From: JAZNSB01 sp045590955
GTDB lineage: Bacteria; Pseudomonadota; Alphaproteobacteria; RF32; CAG-239
DNA length: 34,192 nt
Direction of reading: 5' to 3'
Assembly: GCA_045590955.1 (NCBI GenBank)
Contig: JAZNSB010000019.1
Span: 1-34,192, forward strand
Shown here: piece by piece, positions 8,873-15,850 of the stretch
How the letters are laid out: every line of letters begins with the position of its first letter
Position numbering within the stretch: position 1 is the first letter of the stretch
Translations under genes and position numbers: made by a program
The notes under the pieces: generated by a model
The model's database searches: none
What the model was told of the DNA's origin: nothing
What the model saw: only the letters and a program-made list of their open reading frames with translations

Positions 8873-9841
8873 ATGGAAGAAATTATATTTCCAAACCAAA
8901 TAAGAATGTTTAGACGTTTACGCGGTAAAGATATGCAAGAACTTGCAGACCATTTGGGTGTGAGTTTATCGGCAATTTCAAAGATTGAAAAAGGATATCG
9001 CAGAGTTGACCAAGAACAAATGGTAAGAATTGCAGAATTTTTAGACTGCCCTTTGCAAGAACTTTTTGTAAATGAACAAAACTCTCAAAGTGAGATTGTT
9101 CAGGCCTGGAGAAGAGAACAAGAACGTAGAAACAAAATTAATGAAAAAACCGGCTTAAAAGCTTTAGGTGCCGGATTAAGACAACTTAGAAATGAAAAGA
9201 ATCTGACATTAATTGAAGTTGCAGAATCTTCCGATATGACACTTTCTGTATATCATAGAATTGAAATGGGACAAAGAGAAGTTTCTGATCAAGAACTCAA
9301 AAACATTGCAAAAGCCCTTAAAACAACCACTGAAGAACTAAAAGAAGAAATTAAAAGGCTTGAAGAAAAAGGTGCTCTAGATGAAATTATTCAAAGAAAT
9401 GATGCGAAATATAAGTTACTTTCAAACCCTAGAGGAGCAATAGCTTCGTTTACATCTTCTTCTGAAAACTTTAATATAAATGTATATGGAATGCCGGGAA
9501 AAGAAGGCAACATTTTAATAGATTTTTCTCAAGAAGTAAGAAAAGTTGCAAGACCTCCGCAATTGTATAATAAAAAAGAAGGCTATGCAGTTTCTTTATG
9601 CACAAGAAGGCTGGGTAACTTGTTGTCAAATCGTTCCGTGCTGTTTATTGACCCGCAAGAAATGGTTAGTGTGGGAGATATTGCATTATTTTATGTGTCT
9701 GAAAATGAAGCAAAATTTGTAGCTATAAGAGAAGATGAAAACGGACAGTTGTATGGATTAAGATATAATCCGGAAGAAAAGACCGTGATAGAAGAAAGTC
9801 AACTACAAAAAGTTCATAAAGTTGTGGCCATTTGCTTATAA
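8873..9841 (+). CDS. double-XRE transcriptional regulator with degenerate LexA/CI-like C-terminal domain
   Basis: 322 residues. Two helix-turn-helix domains of the XRE/Cro-CI type are seen, at about 8-65 (QELADHLGVSLSAISKIEKG) and 98-158 (LIEVAESSDMTLSVYHRIEMG), joined by a charged linker. The C-terminal part (about 230-322) has the spacing of a LexA/CI S24-type domain: a V-L-F-I-D-P strand, a V-S-V-G-D-I turn, and a K-V-V-A-I end. The usual catalytic Ser-Met and Lys are not apparent, so self-cleavage is unlikely and the domain may serve dimerisation or ligand sensing. It is a single gene between the VirB6 operon and the secretin-like cluster, making it a good candidate local regulator (inference). 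Confidence 0.85.
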   Translation: MEEIIFPNQIRMFRRLRGKDMQELADHLGVSLSAISKIEKGYRRVDQEQMVRIAEFLDCPLQELFVNEQNSQSEIVQAWRREQERRNKINEKTGLKALGAGLRQLRNEKNLTLIEVAESSDMTLSVYHRIEMGQREVSDQELKNIAKALKTTTEELKEEIKRLEEKGALDEIIQRNDAKYKLLSNPRGAIASFTSSSENFNINVYGMPGKEGNILIDFSQEVRKVARPPQLYNKKEGYAVSLCTRRLGNLLSNRSVLFIDPQEMVSVGDIALFYVSENEAKFVAIREDENGQLYGLRYNPEEKTVIEESQLQKVHKVVAICL

Positions 9842-9855
9842 TAATTTTAACAATT

Positions 9856-9885
9856 AAAAACTCTGCAAAAAGCAGAGTTTTTTTT
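9856..9885 (+). terminator. rho-independent terminator after the regulator
   Basis: Inverted arms AAAAACTCTGC (9856-9866) and GCAGAGTTTTT (9872-9882) with a five-base A loop, running into a T tract to 9885. It lies 15 bases after the regulator stop and separates it from the downstream cluster. Confidence 0.9.
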
Positions 9886-9981
9886 GTTTTACGGCATTTT
9901 GTTAACCCTAAATTTACAAGATTTGAATTAAAATTGTTAGCATGGAAAAGTGTAAGTTTTATTGCTTAAAATAGGATAAAA

Positions 9982-12285
9982 ATGCCTGCTGTTGCGCAAA
10001 ATACAGATTTTAGGTCTATCAACAAACAAAACAACCAGGAAGAGACTGTGGTTGTTTTGCAGCGTTTTTTAAATCTTTACAGGCAGTCGCACATTTTCAG
10101 CAAAGCGGAAAAAGAAGACTTTAACAACAAATTGTTGCAATTGAAACCGGAAATAAGAGGCTCTTTTAGCTCCTTGCCAGGAGGTTCTGCGCTGCAGGAA
10201 TATGTAAATAATTTGGAACAAGAAAAAGGCATTCCTCATGCTCGGGGATCTTTAAATATTGTGAAAAATTCTTCAAAATCTGAAATGTCTGACGAAATTG
10301 AAAAGGCAAAAATTCTAGCATCCGCTCTGGCTGAAGCAAACATAATCAATCCAAATGCTCAAAATCAGCAACCTCTTGTAAAACAGTATGGTCCTTCAAT
10401 AGAAGAGCTGAACGCTGAAGTAGAAACTTTGAAAAAGCAGATGCTTAAAGCAAAAGATGCTAATGACATTAAAAGGATGAAACAAATCCAGCAAAGATAT
10501 CTGGAAATAAAAAAGCAAAAAGAAATTTTGTTAAAAAATCCTCCTGTTTCAACCAATATTCAACCACTTCAAGCTCCGGTTACTTCAAACATTGTATTAA
10601 ATGAAAATTTTGCACAATCTTTGGCTGAAGCTTTTGCAAAAGCTATATCTCCAATGGAAGAAAAAAGACAAAAAGAAAGTATTGCTTTAACAAATTCTAT
10701 AAAAGAAACTCAGTTAGAACTGGCAAAAATTATTGCTGCGAATAACAATAACGTGGTTGCAACAAATCAGGAGAATCATGGACTTTCTTTGCAAAATGAT
10801 GCAAGTTTTATACAAGCATTTAAAGATACTCAGCTGGAAGTTGCCAAAATGCTTATTCAGCACAATAATTCTTCAGCAGCAGCCGCAAATAATGCGAATA
10901 ACATTCAGATTAACAATGTGCCTACAAATATGCCTGATATTGAACGCATTGTAGAATCGATTATGAGTTCTCAATCTGAGTTGTTTAAAGAAATGATAAG
11001 TTCTCAAACACAGGAATTTTCGGCAATTATTTCTTTGGCTCTTAAGGAAAGCCAGCAAGCTTCTACACAATCTATTATTGAAACAATAAAAGCATTGCAT
11101 GAATCCGAACCTGCAAAAGATTCAGACATAAAAAAAGAAAATAATGAACAAAAACCTGATTTTGTTGAAAAGCATCACCCCAAAGAAGAAACAAAACAAA
11201 AAAGCACTCCAATCACAGACAACGTGCCGGAAACAATAGAAAAAAACTCAATAATTGATAATACAACGATTGTTGATGAACCTATAAAAAAAGAAGTTGC
11301 TAAAGAAGATGTTTGGGACGAAGTTGCACAAAAAGGAGAAGATAACGCAAAAGAACTTGAAAAGACAGAAATACAGCCAACCTTTAAAAATGACAAACCT
11401 AATAATATCTCTGAAGATGATGATTTATTATTTAGTGATGTTTTACAATCTGCAGATGAACAAGAAATAACAGATGAAGAGCTGATTTTTGATGAAAATT
11501 TTGATATTCAAGCGGAAGATCATGAAATTTCAACAGATTTGGATGATTTACTTGAATATGAGCAACAGCATCTGGCCAAAGATCAAGAAAATGAAGAAAC
11601 TCATTCTCAAGAACTTCTCTTAGACGATTTTGATATTGAAGAAAAAGCTGATTCTACAACTCAGAATAATATTTCCACTCTGTTAGATATGGCTTTTGAT
11701 GATAATACCAAATCTGAAGACCTTGAAACTGAAGATAATACCTTGGCTAAACAAGATGAAGATAATGATTTTATCAATGAAGAATTATCTGAAAATACCG
11801 ATAATTCATCAGATGATCAAAAGATAGTAGAGAAAAAAAATAAGGCAGACACTGAAATTGCGGAAACAAACCAAAATAAAAAGAAAAAGAAACATAAAAA
11901 GTCTATTTTTAATGATTATGAAATTAAAGTTTTTGAGGTTGCCGAAAACAATAATAATATATTAGAAGAAAAGCATTTTGAGGAACTGCAGGATCCTGTC
12001 TTGGAACAAAACAACGAAGATATATTTGAAGAAGAAAATCTTTCTTCTGATGAAGAATACGAGTATGTATATGAAGAAGACACTGCTGAAGAACAATCAC
12101 AGACAAAAGAAAATAAATCACCTACTAACAAACTAAATGAGTGGGGAGAGAAATTAAAAGAAAAAACCTCTCAAACAACTCATTCCTTGATGGGTAAACT
12201 ACAGCAAAAATATCAAAGACTGATGCCTAACAAACAAAAAAATAAATCTGATAACAATCCCAATACCACATCAGATGCTTCATAA
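9982..12285 (+). CDS. large acidic cytoplasmic protein with degenerate helical repeats
   Basis: 767 residues with no signal peptide or membrane helix, so probably cytoplasmic. In order: an N-terminal helical part (about 1-90), a coiled coil near 138-185, and at about 230-380 helices with a degenerate repeat K-E/D-T-Q-L-E-L/V-A-K separated by Asn-rich linkers. A very acidic stretch rich in Glu/Asp follows (about 390-680), then a short basic amphipathic C-terminal region. AGGA lies 6 bases before the ATG. I recognise no family. Its place beside T4SS genes suggests an adaptor, scaffold or secreted substrate, but nothing in the sequence decides between them. The acidic part could pair with the basic VirB6 tails; that is speculation. 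Confidence 0.8.
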   Translation: MPAVAQNTDFRSINKQNNQEETVVVLQRFLNLYRQSHIFSKAEKEDFNNKLLQLKPEIRGSFSSLPGGSALQEYVNNLEQEKGIPHARGSLNIVKNSSKSEMSDEIEKAKILASALAEANIINPNAQNQQPLVKQYGPSIEELNAEVETLKKQMLKAKDANDIKRMKQIQQRYLEIKKQKEILLKNPPVSTNIQPLQAPVTSNIVLNENFAQSLAEAFAKAISPMEEKRQKESIALTNSIKETQLELAKIIAANNNNVVATNQENHGLSLQNDASFIQAFKDTQLEVAKMLIQHNNSSAAAANNANNIQINNVPTNMPDIERIVESIMSSQSELFKEMISSQTQEFSAIISLALKESQQASTQSIIETIKALHESEPAKDSDIKKENNEQKPDFVEKHHPKEETKQKSTPITDNVPETIEKNSIIDNTTIVDEPIKKEVAKEDVWDEVAQKGEDNAKELEKTEIQPTFKNDKPNNISEDDDLLFSDVLQSADEQEITDEELIFDENFDIQAEDHEISTDLDDLLEYEQQHLAKDQENEETHSQELLLDDFDIEEKADSTTQNNISTLLDMAFDDNTKSEDLETEDNTLAKQDEDNDFINEELSENTDNSSDDQKIVEKKNKADTEIAETNQNKKKKKHKKSIFNDYEIKVFEVAENNNNILEEKHFEELQDPVLEQNNEDIFEEENLSSDEEYEYVYEEDTAEEQSQTKENKSPTNKLNEWGEKLKEKTSQTTHSLMGKLQQKYQRLMPNKQKNKSDNNPNTTSDAS

Positions 12286-12317
12286 TGTTTTTTACGCTGA
12301 TTAAACTGTAAAAAACA
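12286..12317 (+). other. AT-rich intergenic hairpin
   Basis: Ten-base perfect arms TGTTTTTTAC (12286-12295) and GTAAAAAACA (12308-12317) with a 12-base loop, starting immediately after the acidic-protein stop codon. There is no T tract after the right arm, so it is not a typical terminator. It may partly end or stabilise the upstream transcript. Confidence 0.4.
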
Positions 12318-12318
12318 A

Positions 12319-12347
12319 TTTACAAATAGATACACCTACTTTAGATT
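12319..12347 (+). promoter_or_regulatory. candidate promoter for the small acidic / secretin-like operon
   Basis: TTTACA (12319-12324) is followed at 17 bases by TAGATT (12342-12347), then AAGGAG (about 12354-12359) ahead of the ATG at 12366. It fits a sigma-70 pattern loosely and would drive three genes to the terminator at 14837. Confidence 0.35.
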
Positions 12348-12365
12348 ATAAATAAGGAGTATGAA

Positions 12366-12902
12366 ATGGAAGAAAATATACAGCAACCGCCTCAAAATAA
12401 TCAGACAGAAGCATCTAAAGAAGTGCTATGGTACTTGGACAACTATATTTTATTAAAAGACTACCTGGACCGCACAATATCAAGAATTGCTGCCAGATGT
12501 GTGAGAATGGGTAATATTGCCATTGAGGAATATCCGTTTTATTCTTATATTTTAGATGTTTTAGAAGAAATTTCAAATACCGGAGATTATATTTTAAAAC
12601 ATAAAGAACTAGCTCCATATGTAGAAAAGAAAATTGTCGGTGGAATGGAGGCTTTTAAAAAAGATTTGCAAGATTATAAAACAGAATTAAAAAATAATGC
12701 GGCTCCAGAAATGATGAAAAATGAAGATGATGAGGTAGAAAAGGCTCGTCGCATTTTGGGACAGATAGATAACTCTGATGATCCTACACAAGGAGCAGGA
12801 ATGTCTGCCGATGAAGTTATTGAAAAACTCCTCAAACAACAATCTGAAGAAAAAGAGAAAGAGGAAGAAAAAGAGGAAGAAAAAGAGGAAAAAAATGATT
12901 AA
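12366..12902 (+). CDS. small acidic protein of unknown function, coupled to the secretin-like gene
   Basis: 178 residues, no signal peptide or membrane helix. Residues 15-110 appear helical (YLDNYILLKDYLDRTISRIA and a YSYILDVLEEI segment), followed by an acidic linker and a Glu/Lys tail encoded by a 12-base tandem repeat. Its stop overlaps the next start by 8 bases. A strong AAGGAG ribosome site precedes the ATG. No family is recognised; size, acidity and coupling would suit a cytoplasmic chaperone or assembly factor for the lipoprotein, but this is only a guess from context. Confidence 0.78.
   Translation: MEENIQQPPQNNQTEASKEVLWYLDNYILLKDYLDRTISRIAARCVRMGNIAIEEYPFYSYILDVLEEISNTGDYILKHKELAPYVEKKIVGGMEAFKKDLQDYKTELKNNAAPEMMKNEDDEVEKARRILGQIDNSDDPTQGAGMSADEVIEKLLKQQSEEKEKEEEKEEEKEEKND
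12861..12896 (+). repeat. 12-base tandem repeat carrying the ribosome site of the next gene
   Basis: GAGGAAGAAAAA occurs twice (12861-12872, 12873-12884), followed by a variant GAGGAAAAAAAT (12885-12896). The array encodes the Glu/Lys tail of the small acidic protein in frame. The last GAGGA (12885-12889) is 5 bases before the ATG at 12895 and should act as its ribosome site. Confidence 0.8.
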
Positions 12903-14169
12903 AACAATAAAACTATTTTCTTTATTTCTAATGTTTGCCGTTTTGTGCGCTTGTGGGCATTCTTTCTTGTCTAAAAAAGACAGTCCTGCAAATACTTCCT
13001 TTAATGCTCAAATGGTTTTTCCAGAAGCACAAAACATTGTCAGAACGTCTAAAGGGGCGAGCGAACTTGATATTGAAACCCCTTTGCGCTGTTTTGTAAA
13101 CAACGATACACAACAGCTAATCACAACAATTCCTTATAACCTAACTGCCTTTAATTTGGTTAAAAATGGAAACAATGATGTTATGCCAAAATTTGAAGTA
13201 AACGGATTTTCTTTTAAAACAATGCCCGCAGAAAAAGCCTTGCAAAAGTTAGCAAAAGAAGCGGGTATTAAGATAATTGCAAAAGATGCCCCCTATCCTT
13301 CTATTTCTGCAGAAAATTTAAGAGGAAGTTTGTCTGACATAATTCAAATGATTAGCGAAGCTGCAGAATTTTATTATTCATATGACGCCCACAATAAAAC
13401 ATTAAAAATGTCAAGAACGGCAAACTTCAGCCTGTTTGTTCCAAAATCTAAACCCATCATGCTGGCTTTGTTGGACGTATTAAGAGGCGCCGGAATTACC
13501 AATATAACAACCGATTGGGATGATTTTTCAATTACTTTTGATGCAGACTTTGAGCTTAAAAATAAAATTATGCAAGTAATTGGTTATTTTGAAGAGAATC
13601 CAACTTTAATTGCATATGATGTTTCTGTGCTGAAGATTTATCCGTATACCTTATCGCAAACTCAAAATCAAACAACCGGTATTAAATGGCAAAATTTATT
13701 ATCTGATTTTGATATAAATGCAGTGAAAACAACTAAAACCGGGGTAATAGGAAAAGTAATTACAACCTCAAATGCAATCAATTTTGAAACTCTACAAGCT
13801 TTCTTACAAAAACAAGCAATGGTATCTGTGGTTGCTCAGGGAAAATTTATTGTACCTAATTTGTGGTTGTCAAGATTTGATGTCGGAAAATGTTCAAAAC
13901 AAGACACCATAAACAGAGATTTATCTATTATGGCAAGAGCTTCTTTGGAACAAAACCATAGATTGTTCTCTGATATTACTTTAGATACAACAGAAGGCGA
14001 AGCTTCAAGATTTTCAATAAGGAGTAAATTAGGAGAAAATATCTTGATTATCGGAATTCCAAATAAGCTTTTTGCACAAAACAATGACAATTCGGAAATT
14101 ATTGTTATGATGGTTCCTAGAATTATCAGAACAACAAAAACATCAAAGCATTTAGAAAATAATTTGTAG
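12895..14169 (+). CDS. secretin-like outer-membrane lipoprotein
   Basis: 424 residues from the ATG at 12895; an earlier in-frame ATG would only add a Lys/Arg tail read from the repeat. The signal ends L-C-A-C (Cys20), so it is a predicted lipoprotein. Residues about 100-175 resemble the STN/N0 domain of secretins (FSFKTMPAEKALQKLAKEAG, then an N-L-x-G-S-L-x-x-I-I helix). About 178-232 resemble an N1-type ring domain. About 239-412 follow the order of a secretin C-terminal domain: a V-S-V-L-K-I strand, a V-V-A-Q-G-K-F-I-V-P-N-L segment, G-E-N-I-L-I-I-G, and the closing E-I-I-V-M-M-V-P-R-I-I-R. At this length it is close to short type IVb-pilus lipoprotein secretins (PilN/BfpB type). The call rests on motif order; a profile search would decide. 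Confidence 0.75.
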   Translation: MIKTIKLFSLFLMFAVLCACGHSFLSKKDSPANTSFNAQMVFPEAQNIVRTSKGASELDIETPLRCFVNNDTQQLITTIPYNLTAFNLVKNGNNDVMPKFEVNGFSFKTMPAEKALQKLAKEAGIKIIAKDAPYPSISAENLRGSLSDIIQMISEAAEFYYSYDAHNKTLKMSRTANFSLFVPKSKPIMLALLDVLRGAGITNITTDWDDFSITFDADFELKNKIMQVIGYFEENPTLIAYDVSVLKIYPYTLSQTQNQTTGIKWQNLLSDFDINAVKTTKTGVIGKVITTSNAINFETLQAFLQKQAMVSVVAQGKFIVPNLWLSRFDVGKCSKQDTINRDLSIMARASLEQNHRLFSDITLDTTEGEASRFSIRSKLGENILIIGIPNKLFAQNNDNSEIIVMMVPRIIRTTKTSKHLENNL

Positions 14170-14180
14170 GAAAATGTAAA

Positions 14181-14825
14181 ATGGATAATAATATGAATCC
14201 TCAGCCAAAACTGAGAAAAATAAAAAAAATAATAAGAAGGAATCCAGATGGATCAATTATTAACCCATCAGTTCCTCCTATGCCTCACATTGAACAAATT
14301 AACCTGAAAGATGTAGATCAAGATATAAATCAATACTTAAACTCTACATCGGAAAATAGAGATATCGCCATTGCAAATCCAACCTACAATAATGAGGTTC
14401 CGGAATTTGTGGAAGAATATGACGACATGCCGCAATCTTACCCAATGATGAGTGGACTTGACGCAAAAAAATTAATAATTCTGACAGCAGTTGTGGCATT
14501 TATTATCGGTTTTATTTTTGCAAAAGTTTTTACCGAAAATAAAAAGATTGTAAAGGACGGACTGCAAGGTGTGGTTGTTAATCGCGAAGTTCCCAAAGGA
14601 AGACCAAGATGCGGTATTGCGGAAAGAGCACAAGGATGTGTTTTGTATATTATGAATCCCCAAAAAAGAGATTTGCCCGCAAAAGACTTTTATAAATTAG
14701 CCTCTCAATTAACCGGTCGTGATGAATTCTTGATTCAAACCGGAAATATAGGGTATGCAGATCAAAAAATAAGACCGGGAGAAATTGGTCAGTTTAACAT
14801 TCCCCCTCTTACTTATAGAAACTAA
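14181..14825 (+). CDS. bitopic inner-membrane protein, possible partner of the secretin-like protein
   Basis: 214 residues with one membrane helix at about 97-116. The N-terminal 95 residues (basic start, then acidic) would be cytoplasmic; the C-terminal 98 residues would be periplasmic, with Cys144 and Cys153 able to form a disulfide. It begins 11 bases after the secretin-like gene and is last in the operon. The topology recalls bitopic proteins that link inner membrane and secretin in other secretion systems (GspC type), but I see no matching motif, so this is inference from topology and position. A second ATG four codons later is possible. Confidence 0.8.
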   Translation: MDNNMNPQPKLRKIKKIIRRNPDGSIINPSVPPMPHIEQINLKDVDQDINQYLNSTSENRDIAIANPTYNNEVPEFVEEYDDMPQSYPMMSGLDAKKLIILTAVVAFIIGFIFAKVFTENKKIVKDGLQGVVVNREVPKGRPRCGIAERAQGCVLYIMNPQKRDLPAKDFYKLASQLTGRDEFLIQTGNIGYADQKIRPGEIGQFNIPPLTYRN

Positions 14826-14836
14826 CCCAAAAAATT

Positions 14837-14863
14837 AAGCCCTCTTTTATGAGGGCTTTTTTT
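14837..14863. terminator. bidirectional terminator between convergent operons
   Basis: Arms AAGCCCTC (14837-14844) and GAGGGCTT (14851-14858) with loop TTTTAT. T residues follow on the plus strand to 14863, and AATTTTTT follows on the minus strand, so it can end both the plus-strand secretin-like operon and the minus-strand VirB operon. Confidence 0.92.
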
Positions 14864-14867
14864 AAAA

Positions 14868-15839
14868 TTACACAACTTCCGTAATAGCTCTAAGGTTGCC
14901 GTCTCTATTAATTTGAACCACCCTGACTTTCTTGCGCATTTCTTCAATGGTTTTTAATCTGTCTATATTGGGATATGTGTGTGTTATTCTATCAACAAAC
15001 GCATTATATGCGGCTTCTGAGCTTTCTGCGTGAATGGTTGCCAAACAGTTATCGTGACCTGACCCCATAAGCTCCCAAATAGCACCTGCGTTGCTTGTTG
15101 ACAACTCTCCACCGATTATGGCATCCGGAGTAAAACGCACAACCAAGTCTATGATTTTTGAATAATCAAAAGTATTACTTTGTTCTGTTCTGGACATAAC
15201 CACATGAACTCTGTTTGGATGGGGAACCAAAAGTTCTCTGGTATCTTCAATGGTTATAATGCGTTTATGAATATCCAAAATTTTTAGTAAGTTGTTTAAA
15301 AATGTGGTTTTACCTGTTGAGGTTGCTCCGGAAACTAAAACATGATCACCTCTTCTTAACCAGAACAAAAGTTTTTCATAAGGGTCTGTTGGGTCTTTTA
15401 TATCTTTTAACGGATTTATTTTATGAAGTTTTTCCCCTTGTTTTAAGCCATAATCTTGCAACCCAAAACTAACTTCTTCGGAGTGAATTCTTATTGCTAA
15501 AGCCACACCACCTGTTAAATCGTCTTGGTCATACATTACATTTTTGCCACAAATACCTGTAAAACGATGCTCTCCGGGAAGCGATGCATAAACAACCGGA
15601 GTGCCAGATACAGGGTCAAACGGCAATTCATATGTATTTGCTATAATATGAAGCAAATCTACGAGATATCCTTTACTTAATTTTTCATCTTTATAAAGCG
15701 CCCAAGGAAAAGCTCTTTTCCCTCTTAAACGCAACCATATTTGACCAGATCGATTGATAGCAACCTCTTCTATATTGTCTTGATTATACCAATATGCTAA
15801 AGGTCTTAAGACAGATTCTAATACTGAAAAATCGCTCAA
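14868..15839 (-). CDS. virB11: VirB11-type T4SS hexameric ATPase
   Basis: 323 residues, close to the usual VirB11 length. It is the cytoplasmic traffic ATPase that powers assembly and substrate transfer with VirB4 and VirD4. Visible motifs: Walker A G-A-T-S-T-G-K-T-T (171-179), Asp box TIEDTREL (about 196-203), Walker B region PDAIIGGEL (238-246), and His box G-H-x-N-C-L-A-T-I-H-A (261-271). The start codon is TTG at 15839: AAGGAG (15847-15852) lies 7 bases upstream and no ATG occurs near the N-terminus. It is the last gene of the operon, 11 bases after VirB10, as in the classic virB order. Confidence 0.95.
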   Translation of the reverse strand: MSDFSVLESVLRPLAYWYNQDNIEEVAINRSGQIWLRLRGKRAFPWALYKDEKLSKGYLVDLLHIIANTYELPFDPVSGTPVVYASLPGEHRFTGICGKNVMYDQDDLTGGVALAIRIHSEEVSFGLQDYGLKQGEKLHKINPLKDIKDPTDPYEKLLFWLRRGDHVLVSGATSTGKTTFLNNLLKILDIHKRIITIEDTRELLVPHPNRVHVVMSRTEQSNTFDYSKIIDLVVRFTPDAIIGGELSTSNAGAIWELMGSGHDNCLATIHAESSEAAYNAFVDRITHTYPNIDRLKTIEEMRKKVRVVQINRDGNLRAITEVV

Positions 15840-15850
15840 ATTTATTCTCC

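Noticed and set aside
8839..9943. Shared TTAGCAT at 8839-8845 and 9937-9943 upstream of two genes
   Set aside because: Seven bases in AT-rich DNA can recur by chance; no third copy was noticed upstream of other operons.
9901..9945. CtrA-like box (TTAA-N7-TTTA) and a CCTAAATTTACA word also found near position 115
   Set aside because: One mismatch from the consensus and very AT-rich sequence; two occurrences of a short AT word are not convincing.
12778..12894. Longer start for the secretin-like protein
   Set aside because: The extra residues are Lys/Arg from the out-of-frame repeat and would destroy the lipoprotein signal.
12861..12896. CRISPR-like short repeats
   Set aside because: Units are 12 bases, contiguous and coding; there are no spacers or cas genes.
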